Shown piece by piece: positions 11,161-22,160 of a stretch of 64,000 bases of DNA. The first letter of the stretch is position 1, and every line of letters starts with the position of its first letter. Source of the stretch: Nephrocerus scutellatus (lineage: Eukaryota > Arthropoda > Insecta > Diptera > Pipunculidae); the NCBI GenBank assembly GCA_947095585.1, contig OX352762.1:119938930-120002929 (forward strand), written 5' to 3'. Position numbers and translations under genes: made by a program. Below the pieces are notes generated by a model. The model saw only the letters and a program-made list of their open reading frames with translations, searched no databases and was not told where the DNA came from.

Positions 11161-11720
11161 TGCACTGGAGCAGTTTTTTCATTTGATGCACCATAAGTCT
11201 TTTAATGGCTTTTTTAATAATGTCGGTTATGCTATGAACCTGCTCTACCGTTGAGTGTTTTCCCCTGAGCCCAAACTGATGAGATGGAATTACGCCATCA
11301 CTTTCAATAAACGGTTTTATCCTCATGATTGAGATCTTTTCAAATAAATTTGACATGATGGGCAATAGTGTGATGGGTCTGTAAGATGACGGTTCATTAG
11401 AATCCTTCCCTACCTTCGGAATCATTACTGCTTCGGCAACTTTCCAAAAGTAAGAAAAATGTTTGAATCTCATGCAAGCATTCATTATCGCTGTTAACTC
11501 ACACTTGGCTCACTGGGGCAATTTTTGCATCAGTTCAGCTGTAATGAGGTCATAACCAGCTTTCAGTTATCGTGACTGTATGGATCTCATCACTCCTTTC
11601 TGCGATTACTTCTGCATAAATTTCATGCATTGATATTTCATTGGGTTGAAATATGTTTACCATGTGTTTGGGAAATAGCACTGCCTTTTCCATCTTACTC
11701 TTAGCCCACGAACTATTATT
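11161..11720 (-). pseudogene. Jockey-type LINE reverse transcriptase fragment
   Basis: On the minus strand a segment reads NEISMHEIYAEVIAER, then YDLITAELM, then FWKVAEAVMIPKVGKDSNEP, SSYRPITLLPIMSNLFEKI and HQFGLRGKHSTVEQVHSITD. These are the conserved N-terminal reverse transcriptase blocks (fingers) of Jockey-clade LINEs. A stop lies before the FWKVAEA block, and the palm with its YxDD box is absent. It runs directly into the transposase fragment at 11160. Relic, not functional. Confidence 0.75.
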
Positions 11721-13145
11721 TGTTCTATGGGGTAGATTCTATTGTATATGGCGTTTAAGATATTTAGTTGATTTCCACAATGAATAGTATGTTGTTTTAT
11801 CTGCGGTGAGTGCGTCTAAGTATTTTTTAATTGATTGATTCTTATGTTGTTTTATTCCGTTGCGATCTATGATTTTTATTGAAGAAATATTATTTAAATG
11901 TATTAAAAAAAGTGCTTCAAGACAAACAGGAAAAGAACTAGGTATTTTCTGTTGTTCTTCTTGTGCTGAAATCAAAAACTGATACGCCCACCACCCTTCC
12001 CATTGAGTAATTGTACTCGTACACAACTATTCTCCATTTCCATTACCTTATTACTATGTATGTTTTAAATACCCGGATATTCTTCTTAATAGAACAAAAG
12101 GATTATTTTGATTTTGAAATTGCACCTTCCACACTGCAAACAAAAAGTTATTTTAAGTACATTGCAGGTAATCATAAAGATGTACTTTGTCACTTTAGAA
12201 AGTCATTGTATCTTTCCTTGCGATGAAACAAAATAGCCAACAACAATTAATAAAAGAAACTGTGACTGAGCTTACTGCGGCTTATGATCTGTCTGTCCTA
12301 AAAGCTTTTGAGTGTCTTCAAGGCAAGCACTTACAAGTTCTAGGTAAGTTTTTGTTTTATGTTCAGATACACAAGTGTTGCGTTACACATATGCCATAGA
12401 ATTACAATTGAAATTCGAGGTTTTATTAGTAGAGTTTAAAAAGGAATATTGCATTATATACCGAATGAAATGACCTTGCAACAAAGGAGTAAACCGAGAA
12501 ACAGAGTTAAATTTAATGGATGTCTATCGTTTTTTATATAATTCGATTTAAAATCATCACCACTTCAATAGAGTAAGTGTATAACTACTTGTAGCTGTAC
12601 AGAACTCCAACTGATGCAAATATGTATAACTACCCCCGATTACACATTGCAAATAAGTTAAAAAAAAAATAAATGCATGAGTACAGCAATACACCTCGAT
12701 GCAGATGAAGAAAAAAATTAAAATCAGGCCAACCAACCCATCGAGTGAATCAATACTGAGATTTATTCAGTGAGCGACTGCAAAAACGGCGAACGGAATT
12801 CCGAAATTGCATTTAATTATTTTGGCCGGAAGCGGAATCTGGCTGCTTGCACAAACATGATCGGTTCCGTTTTACCAATTTGACACAATACACAATTGAC
12901 TGTTGCTCTTTGTGGTATTTCCTTGCGTTCGTATGACATAAAGTAAAGTTATTTTGCTTTAACTGAAATACGATGTAACATCTCACATAACATGACATAT
13001 GTGGCGAATTTGGAATTTAAATGAATGGATTCGCCAAACAGATGTACGAGTTGTATGTAGTAATTTGTTACCTGATGCAGCAAAAATTTGACGTTAATTT
13101 CACATTAATTTAGACACAAAACACACACCCGCAAAATAAATATAT
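11721..13145. other. anonymous DNA, no supported gene
   Basis: Short frames at 11739-12026 (minus), 12011-12226 (plus) and 12813-12998 (minus) have no motif I recognise. An A-run lies near 12660. Base composition is somewhat less AT-biased around 12720-12870, but nothing there can be assigned. Confidence 0.45.
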
Positions 13146-13686
13146 TGTTACGAAATTTAGGCTTTTTAGAGATTGTAATCGATTTTACAAATAAAACCAC
13201 AGCACAATTTCGTTTATTCCACAAATAACGACTTTAATTCACAAGCAATACTTCATAAATTCACACTAGTGATTACTTAATTATCACTTATAATGCTCTT
13301 ATTACATTTATAACACCACTATTAACATAGGCGGTAGCTCTATTTACTTTTCAGGTACTTTTCTGGATCACTTACAAATATTAACTAACTTACTTCGTTT
13401 AGGTTGCTGTATTTATAACTAAACGATATTTTCGAGAATGTTCTATTCTAATATTAGTTACGTAAAGCACCAACTAGAAAATACAAGAACATACTGGTAT
13501 AATTTCCTTACATACACGTTAATATACGCGTTCTCCACAAATGACTTTTATATGCATTAACAATGAGCCTAAATATATGCATTGATTTATGTTAGTTTTA
13601 AATTTCCAATACAATTCAATACAATGCTTATTCTTATACGAGTATGTACAGTGAGATAAGAGATTTCCATTTACATATTCGTCACA
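13146..13686 (-). mobile_element. probable solo LTR (Gypsy-like) on the minus strand
   Basis: Plus-strand left end TGTTACGAAATTTAGGC matches the reverse complement of the right end of the LTR at 47116-48244 (GCCTAAATTTCGCAACA). The right end (TTCGTCACA) gives, on the minus strand, TGTGACGAATATGTAAATGG, similar to the other LTR's start. On the minus strand there is a TATA-like box (13410-13417) and an AATAAA signal (13213-13218) about 200 bp downstream, as in an LTR promoter and terminator. The flanks (TATA and ATAT) are not an exact target duplication, so the right boundary is less certain. No internal retroelement genes are adjacent. Confidence 0.55.
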
Positions 13687-13904
13687 TATACTATGGAATC
13701 TGTATTTATTTACCTGGCACTAACTGGTTCGTTTTCATTACTATCTATGTTACTGTGCCCTGACTTCCATACAATGGTTATGTCTAGGAATTGGCTTATG
13801 AAAGCCAGTTATTCATAGCACTGTCTAAAAGAGTTATTAACGATCGCCTAAGCCTTTGTTTGTGGATTGACTGTCTACGCATACGCCAATTCAGATCTGT
13901 CGGT

Positions 13905-15612
13905 CTTTACTCAGGGAGTGAAGGACCTCAAAATGACCGATTTCTTCAACTGGAACGTGAGTTTCTTCGATATAATTTGCACATACTGGGAGTGTGTGAA
14001 GTAAGATGGTTCGACGTGGGAGTGTACCAATACCCAACATGTAACACTGTGCTAGTCTACTCCGGCAAACCCTCCGACAGCACCCGTGCAGCTGCAGTGG
14101 GTCTGCTGCTAACGCCAACGGCACGCAGAGGCCTAATTTCCTGGCACCCGCACATGGTGATAGAATCTTATCGGTCAGATTTCTGACTAGAGTACGGCGG
14201 GCGATGATCATACAGTGTTACGCCCCAACGAACCCGTCGACTGAGGATGAAAAGGACAACTTCTACAATCAGCTAAGCGCTGTATTCAACGAAACGCCTA
14301 AGGGAGTTATCGTCATCGTGATGGGGGACTTAAATGCCAAGTTAGGCAACGATTTGAAGGACTCAGACATGTGATTGAGAAGTACGCCATCTGCGAACGA
14401 AATGACAATCGTGAAAGAAATGGTTGATTTCTGCAATACCAACCACCTTGTCATAGAAGGCACCATGTTTGAGCATAACATAACATGCCACAAAGTCAGC
14501 TGGGTGTCATCTGACAGCCATGTGGCGATCAGCCGACGTTTTAGGAGCTGTCTTTTAAACGTCCGAAACAGACGAGTAGTCGACATGGGTATGGTACGGG
14601 CTCATCACCTTATGATAGCTACTGTCAAGTTACGTACTGCATCAGTTCAAAGACTCCGCAATATCATCCGAATGCCTAGGTATAACATCGACCGGCTAAG
14701 GATCTCCCCAGTACGCCACCAATTAAGGTATCATTTATCGCAAGGAGTGGAAGCAATCAGCAGCTCACTGCCGACAACTATTCAAGAAAATTGGAAAGCT
14801 GTGAAAAATGTGTTCACATCTGAAGTGGAAAGTATTCTTGGTAGAAGCCAGGCAAGGCACAGCACGTGGCTTACCGAGGATACCAGGAGGCGGATTGAAA
14901 ACCATAAGCTACTTAAAGCTCGTATTGTAGATATCCCAGGATCGAGCAAGAGTCCCTGTATCGAAGAAAAATTAGAGAAGTGCAGCCTAGTGCAAGCCGT
15001 GACAAACGAAATTATATTCACAACCTGGCATCAGAAGCGGAGGAAGCAGCGAGCGGGTGTGATAGCAGAACCGTTTACAATATCACCAAAGAGCTGACAG
15101 GTGGTCACCGCTCTAGCTAACATCCGGTGAAAGGCCTAGATGGTAGCGTACTCGTTTCAGATGAGGATCAGCTCAAGCGGTGGAAGGAGCATTTCTCTAC
15201 GGTCCTTAACCTTAACCCAAATCAAGCGGAGCTGCCGGAACTAACAATTTCCCGAATTCGCACCTCAACTCCCAGTAAAGATAAGATCGCTACCGCGATC
15301 AACGCACTAAAGCTCAACAAGTCGGTAGGACTAGACGGTAAACCCGCAGAGCTTTGCGTGCCGCTCCAACGACATCAGCAGAGCTTTTATATCCTCTTGT
15401 AGAGAGAGCTTGGTAGGCAGAAAGTTTCCCCGACGATTGGAAGGAGGAAATGATTGTCAATCTCCCTAAAAAAAAGGTTGTCTTATGGAGTGCGAAAACT
15501 GGAGAGGCATTTGCGTTCTTCCTGCAGTTGCAAAGTAGTACTTGAACGAGTTAAGGAACATCTGGAAGATACACTCGTTGCCGAACAAGCAGGTTTCCGC
15601 ACTGAAGGTCAG
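13905..15612 (+). pseudogene. LINE-B, endonuclease plus start of reverse transcriptase, broken
   Basis: A second RTE-like family distinct from LINE-A. Plus-strand frames give the endonuclease: YNLHILGVCEVRW (catalytic E region, about 13970), IIQCYAPTNPSTEDEKDNFY, VIVMGDLNAKLGN and FCNTNHLVIEGTMFEHNITC, then ISRRFRSCLLNVRNRR. The linker follows (LRNIIRMPRYNIDRLRI; HSTWLTEDTRRRIENHKLL) and then the reverse transcriptase entry (LKRWKEHFSTVLNLNPNQAE, LKLNKSVGLDGKPAEL, and ERVKEHLEDTLVAEQAGFRT). It has several stops, frameshifts and a missing SDHHL segment in the endonuclease, so it is not functional. The palm and thumb are absent: at about 15612 the sequence switches to a LINE-A 3' end. Confidence 0.8.
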
Positions 15613-15757
15613 CCAGCCTACGCTGGAAGGATGGCGTTTACCAGAATGTCCAGAGCTTAGGGATGCAAAACTGCATGACATCGTCTCAAAATCGGAACCG
15701 GTGGAGAGACGGTCCTGGCCTCCTGACCCCGGTTGTAGAGCCAAATATGATGATGAC
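15613..15757 (+). pseudogene. LINE-A copy 3, 3' end fused to LINE-B
   Basis: Starting at GCCTACGCTGGAAGGATGGC, the sequence matches the LINE-A terminus (compare 41099-41222): the GGGATGCAAAACTGCATGAC region, GGAACCGGTGGAGAGAC, then GTTGTAGAGCCAAATATGAT and a short ATG-type tail. It joins LINE-B in the same orientation without an obvious insertion boundary. Only the last few dozen codons and the 3' untranslated end of LINE-A are present. Confidence 0.8.
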
Positions 15758-17866
15758 GATTTCAGTGATTGTAGAGCAGCTTGGCTGTCACTACAGATTG
15801 CAAAGTTTCGGCCTGGCCTTGTATTTTTTTAGAGACAGCCCAATTGGCAACTTGTAAAATATTTCTGTTTGAAAAACAGTTGGCCATTTTCCAAGCGCGA
15901 ATGCTTCCTTAGAATTATCATCTAAGAAAGATATAATAACAAAGTATTTTGATAAATTGATCAGCAAGGAAATTCGAATCCGAAATAAGAGCTTTATCAA
16001 CTTCTGCCTCGAAGATAACACATTTTCCAGAATTTTTCCGAAAAGTCTCCATACTTTTTTTTGCGTTCAGTTACACAAATAGTATGGTATTCATACAAAA
16101 AAAGTACTGCATACGCTTGAATGTCACATTATAGGTATCATACAGAATACGTGAAAACCCCTATTTCTCTCGAAATGTGTACTACTCCGTGGTTTTACTT
16201 ATCCTGATATTTTTCTAATACATGTATGTATGTATTTGTGATACGCATTTTGTATACATACATATCTCTGCTGATGCCAAGTCAAGTCAACATGGAAACT
16301 GATTTCAAGGAAAATTTATACAACTCTTATATTAATATTCCTTTCCAGCTGCTTGTTAATTTGTACTTAAATTAATCAGAATCTTTGCGGTTTTTCAAAC
16401 ATGCTTTGACTACACCTCCAAATTCCAAATTAACTGCAAGAGCAACAACATCGACTAAAGCTCCCAACTAAATAGAGAATATCCTTGTTGGTTTCATTAT
16501 GCCCCTTTCTGCATGAAGGATGTCATAAAAGCCTTTTCAAGTTACAGCATATGTCAAACAGAATTAATATGTACGGCATACAAGAGAATTTATACATAAA
16601 TTCAGAACAAAAACCGCCGAATCTGTTCACCCACCTGTTTCGCGCTGGATTTAATTTCCATATCATTAAAAAAAATGTAACCCACTTACTGTGTTTCATC
16701 CAGCAGACAGCTAAGATAAATAATCACGTGTTACGAATTTTAAGGCGAGGATTGTGCGTTAACGCATTCTCGGAATATGTAACCGTACAATACTCATACC
16801 TACATTTAAAAGCTTTGGGCTTAAGGCTTTAGCAAGGTTATACACATTGGAGAAAAAATGCTAAAAGAATTTTAATCGTGTCAGAGTTGAATTTTTAATA
16901 GAAAACAACGAATATTTTTTCTATTAAATTCGCTAATTTTTGACATACTTTAGGTGCGAGCAGAAAGTTAATACAACTCCAGTTGAATTGTTGGGCCTTA
17001 ATAAATACAGAAAACAATTAACTATAACATAGATCACTTTCAAAAAGCGGTTTTTTTTTCTTTTAGTGCGCAAAAAGCCCTTTTGTATTGCAGTGAGAAG
17101 TACGTCCTGATACTTGTTGCGGTGCAAAAAAGAAAAATATAAACGTATTAATGCTTTCCCGGCAATGCTTAACACCATCTCACGCAGGTGCTGAAAAGGA
17201 GAAAAATCCAGTATGCTGACAAGTATTTCATGTCCTCTTAAACGCCAACTGCTGCCAACTGTAATATACAGACTTTACAATAATAGTATTGTTTGTCCTT
17301 CTAACGAACACCTTGGTATCAAGTGTTTCGTGGCCGTAATAAAAATGGTTGAAAATTTGTTGGAAATGGAAATAAAGTGGATGAAAATATTTGTGATGTA
17401 CTAGCACATGGAACTACTCAGATATGTAATGTAAGCTACTTGTAGAGTGGCGCACCGCAATTCAGAACAAACGCATTACAGGGCGGATTTTTTCCGTTAA
17501 TACCTCTTCTCTGGGACAACCTTTATAAATTATAACATATACAGAAAGAAGATATTTTCTACCAGTAATAAAATAACATTCCCAGATGTTCATGGTGATG
17601 ACGGTGTAGCAATGTCAAGCAGTATCTAACGTTATTTTTTATTATGTATATATTCACATATACTATGAAGGTCATCGTCTTTTAATCTATTTACTTCGTG
17701 TCAGTCACCCTAAATGAAAAAAAAAACTCGGCTTATGCGTTTAGTAGCATAACTTTAGGCTTTTATACCCGGATATATAATAAACAAAGAAAAAGTAGGT
17801 TTATCTGGTTTGGGGCATAGTTTAAGGCTTTTTTAAATTCTCTGTACTAACTTCGCGTGCCCGTGT
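15758..17866. other. anonymous AT-rich DNA
   Basis: Frames such as 16485-16832 (plus, 115 codons) and 16933-17178 (minus) have no recognisable motif. No transposon ends were recognised. The right end leads into the TTTG array. Confidence 0.45.
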
Positions 17867-20201
17867 GTTTGTTTGTTTGTTTGTTTGTTTGTTTGTTTGT
17901 TTGTTTGTTTGTTTGTTTGTTTGTTTGTTTGTTTGTTTGTTTGTTTGTTTGTTTGTTTGTTTGTTTGTTTGTTTGTTTGTTTGTTTGTTTGTTTGTTTGT
18001 TTGTTTGTTTGTTTGTTTGTTTGTTTGTTTGTTTGTTTGTTTGTTTGTTTGTTTGTTTGTTTGTTTGTTTGTTTGTTTGTTTGTTTGTTTGTTTGTTTGT
18101 TTGTTTGTTTGTTTGTTTGTTTGTTTGTTTGTTTGTTTGTTTGTTTGTTTGTTTGTTTGTTTGTTTGTTTGTTTGTTTGTTTGTTTGTTTGTTTGTTTGT
18201 TTGTTTGTTTGTTTGTTTGTTTGTTTGTTTGTTTGTTTGTTTGTTTGTTTGTTTGTTTGTTTGTTTGTTTGTTTGTTTGTTTGTTTGTTTGTTTGTTTGT
18301 TTGTTTGTTTGTTTGTTTGTTTGTTTGTTTGTTTGTTTGTTTGTTTGTTTGTTTGTTTGTTTGTTTGTTTGTTTGTTTGTTTGTTTGTTTGTTTGTTTGT
18401 TTGTTTGTTTGTTTGTTTGTTTGTTTGTTTGTTTGTTTGTTTGTTTGTTTGTTTGTTTGTTTGTTTGTTTGTTCGTTTGTTCGTTTGTTTGTTTGTTTGT
18501 TTGTTTGTTTGTTTGTTTGTTTGTTTGTTTGTTTGTTTGTTTGTTTGTTTGTTTGTTTGTTTGTTTGTTTGTTTGTTTGTTTGTTTGTTTGTTTGTTTGT
18601 TTGTTTGTTTGTTTGTTTGTTTGTTTGTTTGTTTGTTTGTTTGTTTGTTTGTTTGTTTGTTTGTTTGTTTGTTTGTTTGTTTGTTTGTTTGTTTGTTTGT
18701 TTGTTTGTTTGTTTGTTTGTTTGTTTGTTTGTTTGTTTGTTTGTTTGTTTGTTTGTTTGTTTGTTTGTTTGTTTGTTTGTTTGTTTGTTTGTTTGTTTGT
18801 TTGTTTGTTTGTTTGTTTGTTTGTTTGTTTGTTTGTTTGTTTGTTTGTTTGTTTGTTTGTTTGTTTGTTTGTTTGTTTGTTTGTTTGTTTGTTTGTTTGT
18901 TTGTTTGTTTGTTTGTTTGTTTGTTTGTTTGTTTGTTTGTTTGTTTGTTTGTTTGTTTGTTTGTTTGTTTGTTTGTTTGTTTGTTTGTTTGTTTGTTTGT
19001 TTGTTTGTTTGTTTGTTTGTTTGTTTGTTTGTTTGTTTGTTTGTTTGTTTGTTTGTTTGTTTGTTTGTTTGTTTGTTTGTTTGTTTGTTTGTTTGTTTGT
19101 TTGTTTGTTTGTTTGTTTGTTTGTTTGTTTGTTTGTTTGTTTGTTTGTTTGTTTGTTTGTTTGTTTGTTTGTTTGTTTGTTTGTTTGTTTGTTTGTTTGT
19201 TTGTTTGTTTGTTTGTTTGTTTGTTTGTTTGTTTGTTTGTTTGTTTGTTTGTTTGTTTGTTTGTTTGTTTGTTTGTTTGTTTGTTTGTTTGTTTGTTTGT
19301 TTGTTTGTTTGTTTGTTTGTTTGTTTGTTTGTTTGTTTGTTTGTTTGTTTGTTTGTTTGTTTGTTTGTTTGTTTGTTTGTTTGTTTGTTTGTTTGTTTGT
19401 TTGTTTGTTTGTTTGTTTGTTTGTTTGTTTGTTTGTTTGTTTGTTTGTTTGTTTGTTTGTTTGTTTGTTTGTTTGTTTGTTTGTTTGTTTGTTTGTTTGT
19501 TTGTTTGTTTGTTTGTTTGTTTGTTTGTTTGTTTGTTTGTTTGTTTGTTTGTTTGTTTGTTTGTTTGTTTGTTTGTTTGTTTGTTTGTTTGTTTGTTTGT
19601 TTGTTTGTTTGTTTGTTTGTTTGTTTGTTTGTTTGTTTGTTTGTTTGTTTGTTTGTTTGTTTGTTTGTTTGTTTGTTTGTTTGTTTGTTTGTTTGTTTGT
19701 TTGTTTGTTTGTTTGTTTGTTTGTTTGTTTGTTTGTTTGTTTGTTTGTTTGTTTGTTTGTTTGTTTGTTTGTTTGTTTGTTTGTTTGTTTGTTTGTTTGT
19801 TTGTTTGTTTGTTTGTTTGTTTGTTTGTTTGTTTGTTTGTTTGTTTGTTTGTTTGTTTGTTTGTTTGTTTGTTTGTTTGTTTGTTTGTTTGTTTGTTTGT
19901 TTGTTTGTTTGTTTGTTTGTTTGTTTGTTTGTTTGTTTGTTTGTTTGTTTGTTTGTTTGTTTGTTTGTTTGTTTGTTTGTTTGTTTGTTTGTTTGTTTGT
20001 TTGTTTGTTTGTTTGTTTGTTTGTTTGTTTGTTTGTTTGTTTGTTTGTTTGTTTGTTTGTTTGTTTGTTTGTTTGTTTGTTTGTTTGTTTGTTTGTTTGT
20101 TTGTTTGTTTGTTTGTTTGTTTGTTTGTTTGTTTGTTTGTTTGTTTGTTTGTTTGTTTGTTTGTTTGTTTGTTTGTTTGTTTGTTTGTTTGTTTGTTTGT
20201 T
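17867..20201. repeat. giant TTTG tetranucleotide microsatellite (about 584 units)
   Basis: 2335 bp of GTTT repeated head to tail. I see only two substitutions, T to C at 18474 and 18482, exactly 8 bp apart. All plus-strand frames are open because the 4-base unit reads as a Leu-Phe-Val-Cys cycle in every phase, so the three long overlapping frames here are artefacts, not genes. The array is far longer and purer than its degenerate surroundings, implying recent expansion, or an assembly or polishing effect. Confidence 0.97.
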
Positions 20202-20407
20202 CTAATTTCTTTCGCGCAATTAACGCAATTTAATTTTGATTAAAATTTAAGTAGAATTTAAGGTAAGTCCTGAAAAATTAAGATTTGTTTCCTATAGCTA
20301 AGAATTCTGTCCATTGTCATGGGCAAGTAAATAATGTCCATTCTGATGCACAAAACCTCGATTGAAAAATATCCATCACAATGTATACAAAACTTTTTAG
20401 TGAAATA

Positions 20408-20990
20408 ACAAGAAAAATATCGTCATTTCTCTAATGAGATTTATTCCTTATATTCATTCACACACACTTTTACTAAATTTTTATAAAAAACTTACCAGCA
20501 GACAAAAATATTGACACCTTTTTTATCAGATGCATTCTATCTGCTGTATAACTGAAAACCGGGAAAAATTAATTAAATGAGAGGATATACAGTCGTTGTG
20601 ATTGTATCTCGAAAAAATTCTCAATAAATCCGATTTTTTCATAAGATATTGCGTTGCAAAGTTGATGTCGATTGTGTTTAAAAGGGTATTCAAAGGGTTA
20701 AATACGTATTTATTCAATTAAAATAATTACAACAAATTTAGAGTGAGGCTCTATATAGGAGAGTGAAATTAAATTCTTTTATAGAGTAACACTATTTATC
20801 TGAGTTTTGAAACTTAACTTTTTTTTTGGGCTCTTTATATGGGATAGCATCAAAGCCGATCTGAAAATATAAAAATATCCATTGTAGGGTAGGAAAAAGT
20901 ATAACCTCGTTTGAACCATTTCATCATTCATTATTTTTATATCAATGCCAAAATTTACTTTTCTGTTAAAAATCAGTTTCCAAACATAAT
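20408..20990. repeat. tandem dimer, first unit (about 583 bp)
   Basis: Matches 20993-21505 in the same orientation. Shared blocks include AGAAAAATATCGTCATT, TTATCAGATGCATTCTATCT, GTTGCAAAGTTGATGTCGAT and TTTAGAGTGAGGCTCTA in the same order. Both units lack protein motifs. Confidence 0.85.
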
Positions 20991-20992
20991 TC

Positions 20993-21505
20993 ACAAGAAA
21001 AATATCGTCATTACTCTAATGAGATATATTTTTTATGTTCATACATTCTAAACAAACTTTTACTAAATTACCTTCCAGGAGATATGTAAAAATATTGACA
21101 CCTTTTTTATCAGATGCATTCTATCTGCTGTATAACTGAAAACCGGGAAAAATTAATTAAATGACAGGATATATTTCATATGATATTGCGTTGCAAAGTT
21201 GATGTCGATTGTATTGATAAGGGGATTCAAGGGGTTAAATGCGTATTTAATCAATTTAACTAATTAAAACAAATTTAGAGTGAGGCTCTAATTTGGAGAG
21301 TTAAATTAAATTCTTTCATAGAGTGAAACTATTTTTCTGAGTTTTGAAACTTAGCTTTTTTGTGGGCTCTTAAATGCATGAAAGCCGATCTAAAAATATA
21401 AAAATATACATTGTAGGAAAAAGTATAAACTCATTCATTATTTTTATATCATTGCCAAAATTTACTTTTCTGTTGAAAATCAGTTTCCAAAAATAATTCA
21501 ATGAT
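20993..21505. repeat. tandem dimer, second unit (shorter by about 75 bp)
   Basis: Direct neighbour of the unit at 20408-20990. Offsets between matching blocks are 584 bp at the left and 507 bp at the right, so this unit carries net deletions, the largest after TTAAATGACAGGATATA. Scattered substitutions show the duplication is not recent. Confidence 0.85.
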
Positions 21506-22160
21506 TAAAATTTAAATTTTGCGCATTTCATCTGCATTTGAAATGCATCATTATAAGGTATACGAGTATGTATATCGGGTCCATAGCCAAAGCTCATTTA
21601 AACTGAATTAAATTCAAGTACGTACGTACGTTTGTATTTAATTTTTTTACCAATGAAATTGAATGCAGATCTGATAAATACTAAAATTTGTATGCACCAA
21701 TATGCAAACAAGTTATTATATGTGAACATAATGCGATACAAATGCAATATCAATAATGATTTTCTCCTTTTTTTTGCTTTTCAACCCAAGATACATATAC
21801 GTATACGTATACAGAGATGCTCACAAAAAATGCTCACATAAACTATCAACGATAGATATGATTGAATATATGCAGCAAATTCGGTTGCATACAGATAAAT
21901 ATTAGGCATATTTTTGGTTGCAGTATCAGAGAGCTTAAAAGTCATAATTGAATGAGCAAGGATTTTAAATATAAAAGAGATTATTTCAATTTTTAACCAG
22001 CACGGCCATTTTTATTATGGCTTTGTAAAAAAAATGAACATAACATAAAAACGTAGTTCTTTTCAGACAAAGGGTAGGCCATCAGGTGGATACTTTTAGA
22101 TTAAAATAGTCTTTAAAATTGCTTTAAAAGAAACACCGTTAATTTTTTTATGTTTAGTGA
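21506..22160. other. anonymous AT-rich DNA
   Basis: Contains small alternating purine-pyrimidine patches (CGTACGTACG near 21618 and TACGTATACGTATAC near 21796). No gene recognised. The right end runs into the 3' end of LINE-D. Confidence 0.45.

Noticed and set aside
17857..20243. Three overlapping 780-790-codon frames of Leu-Phe-Val-Cys repeats
   Set aside because: A 4-base unit without stop codons is open in every frame; these are consequences of the TTTG microsatellite, not proteins.
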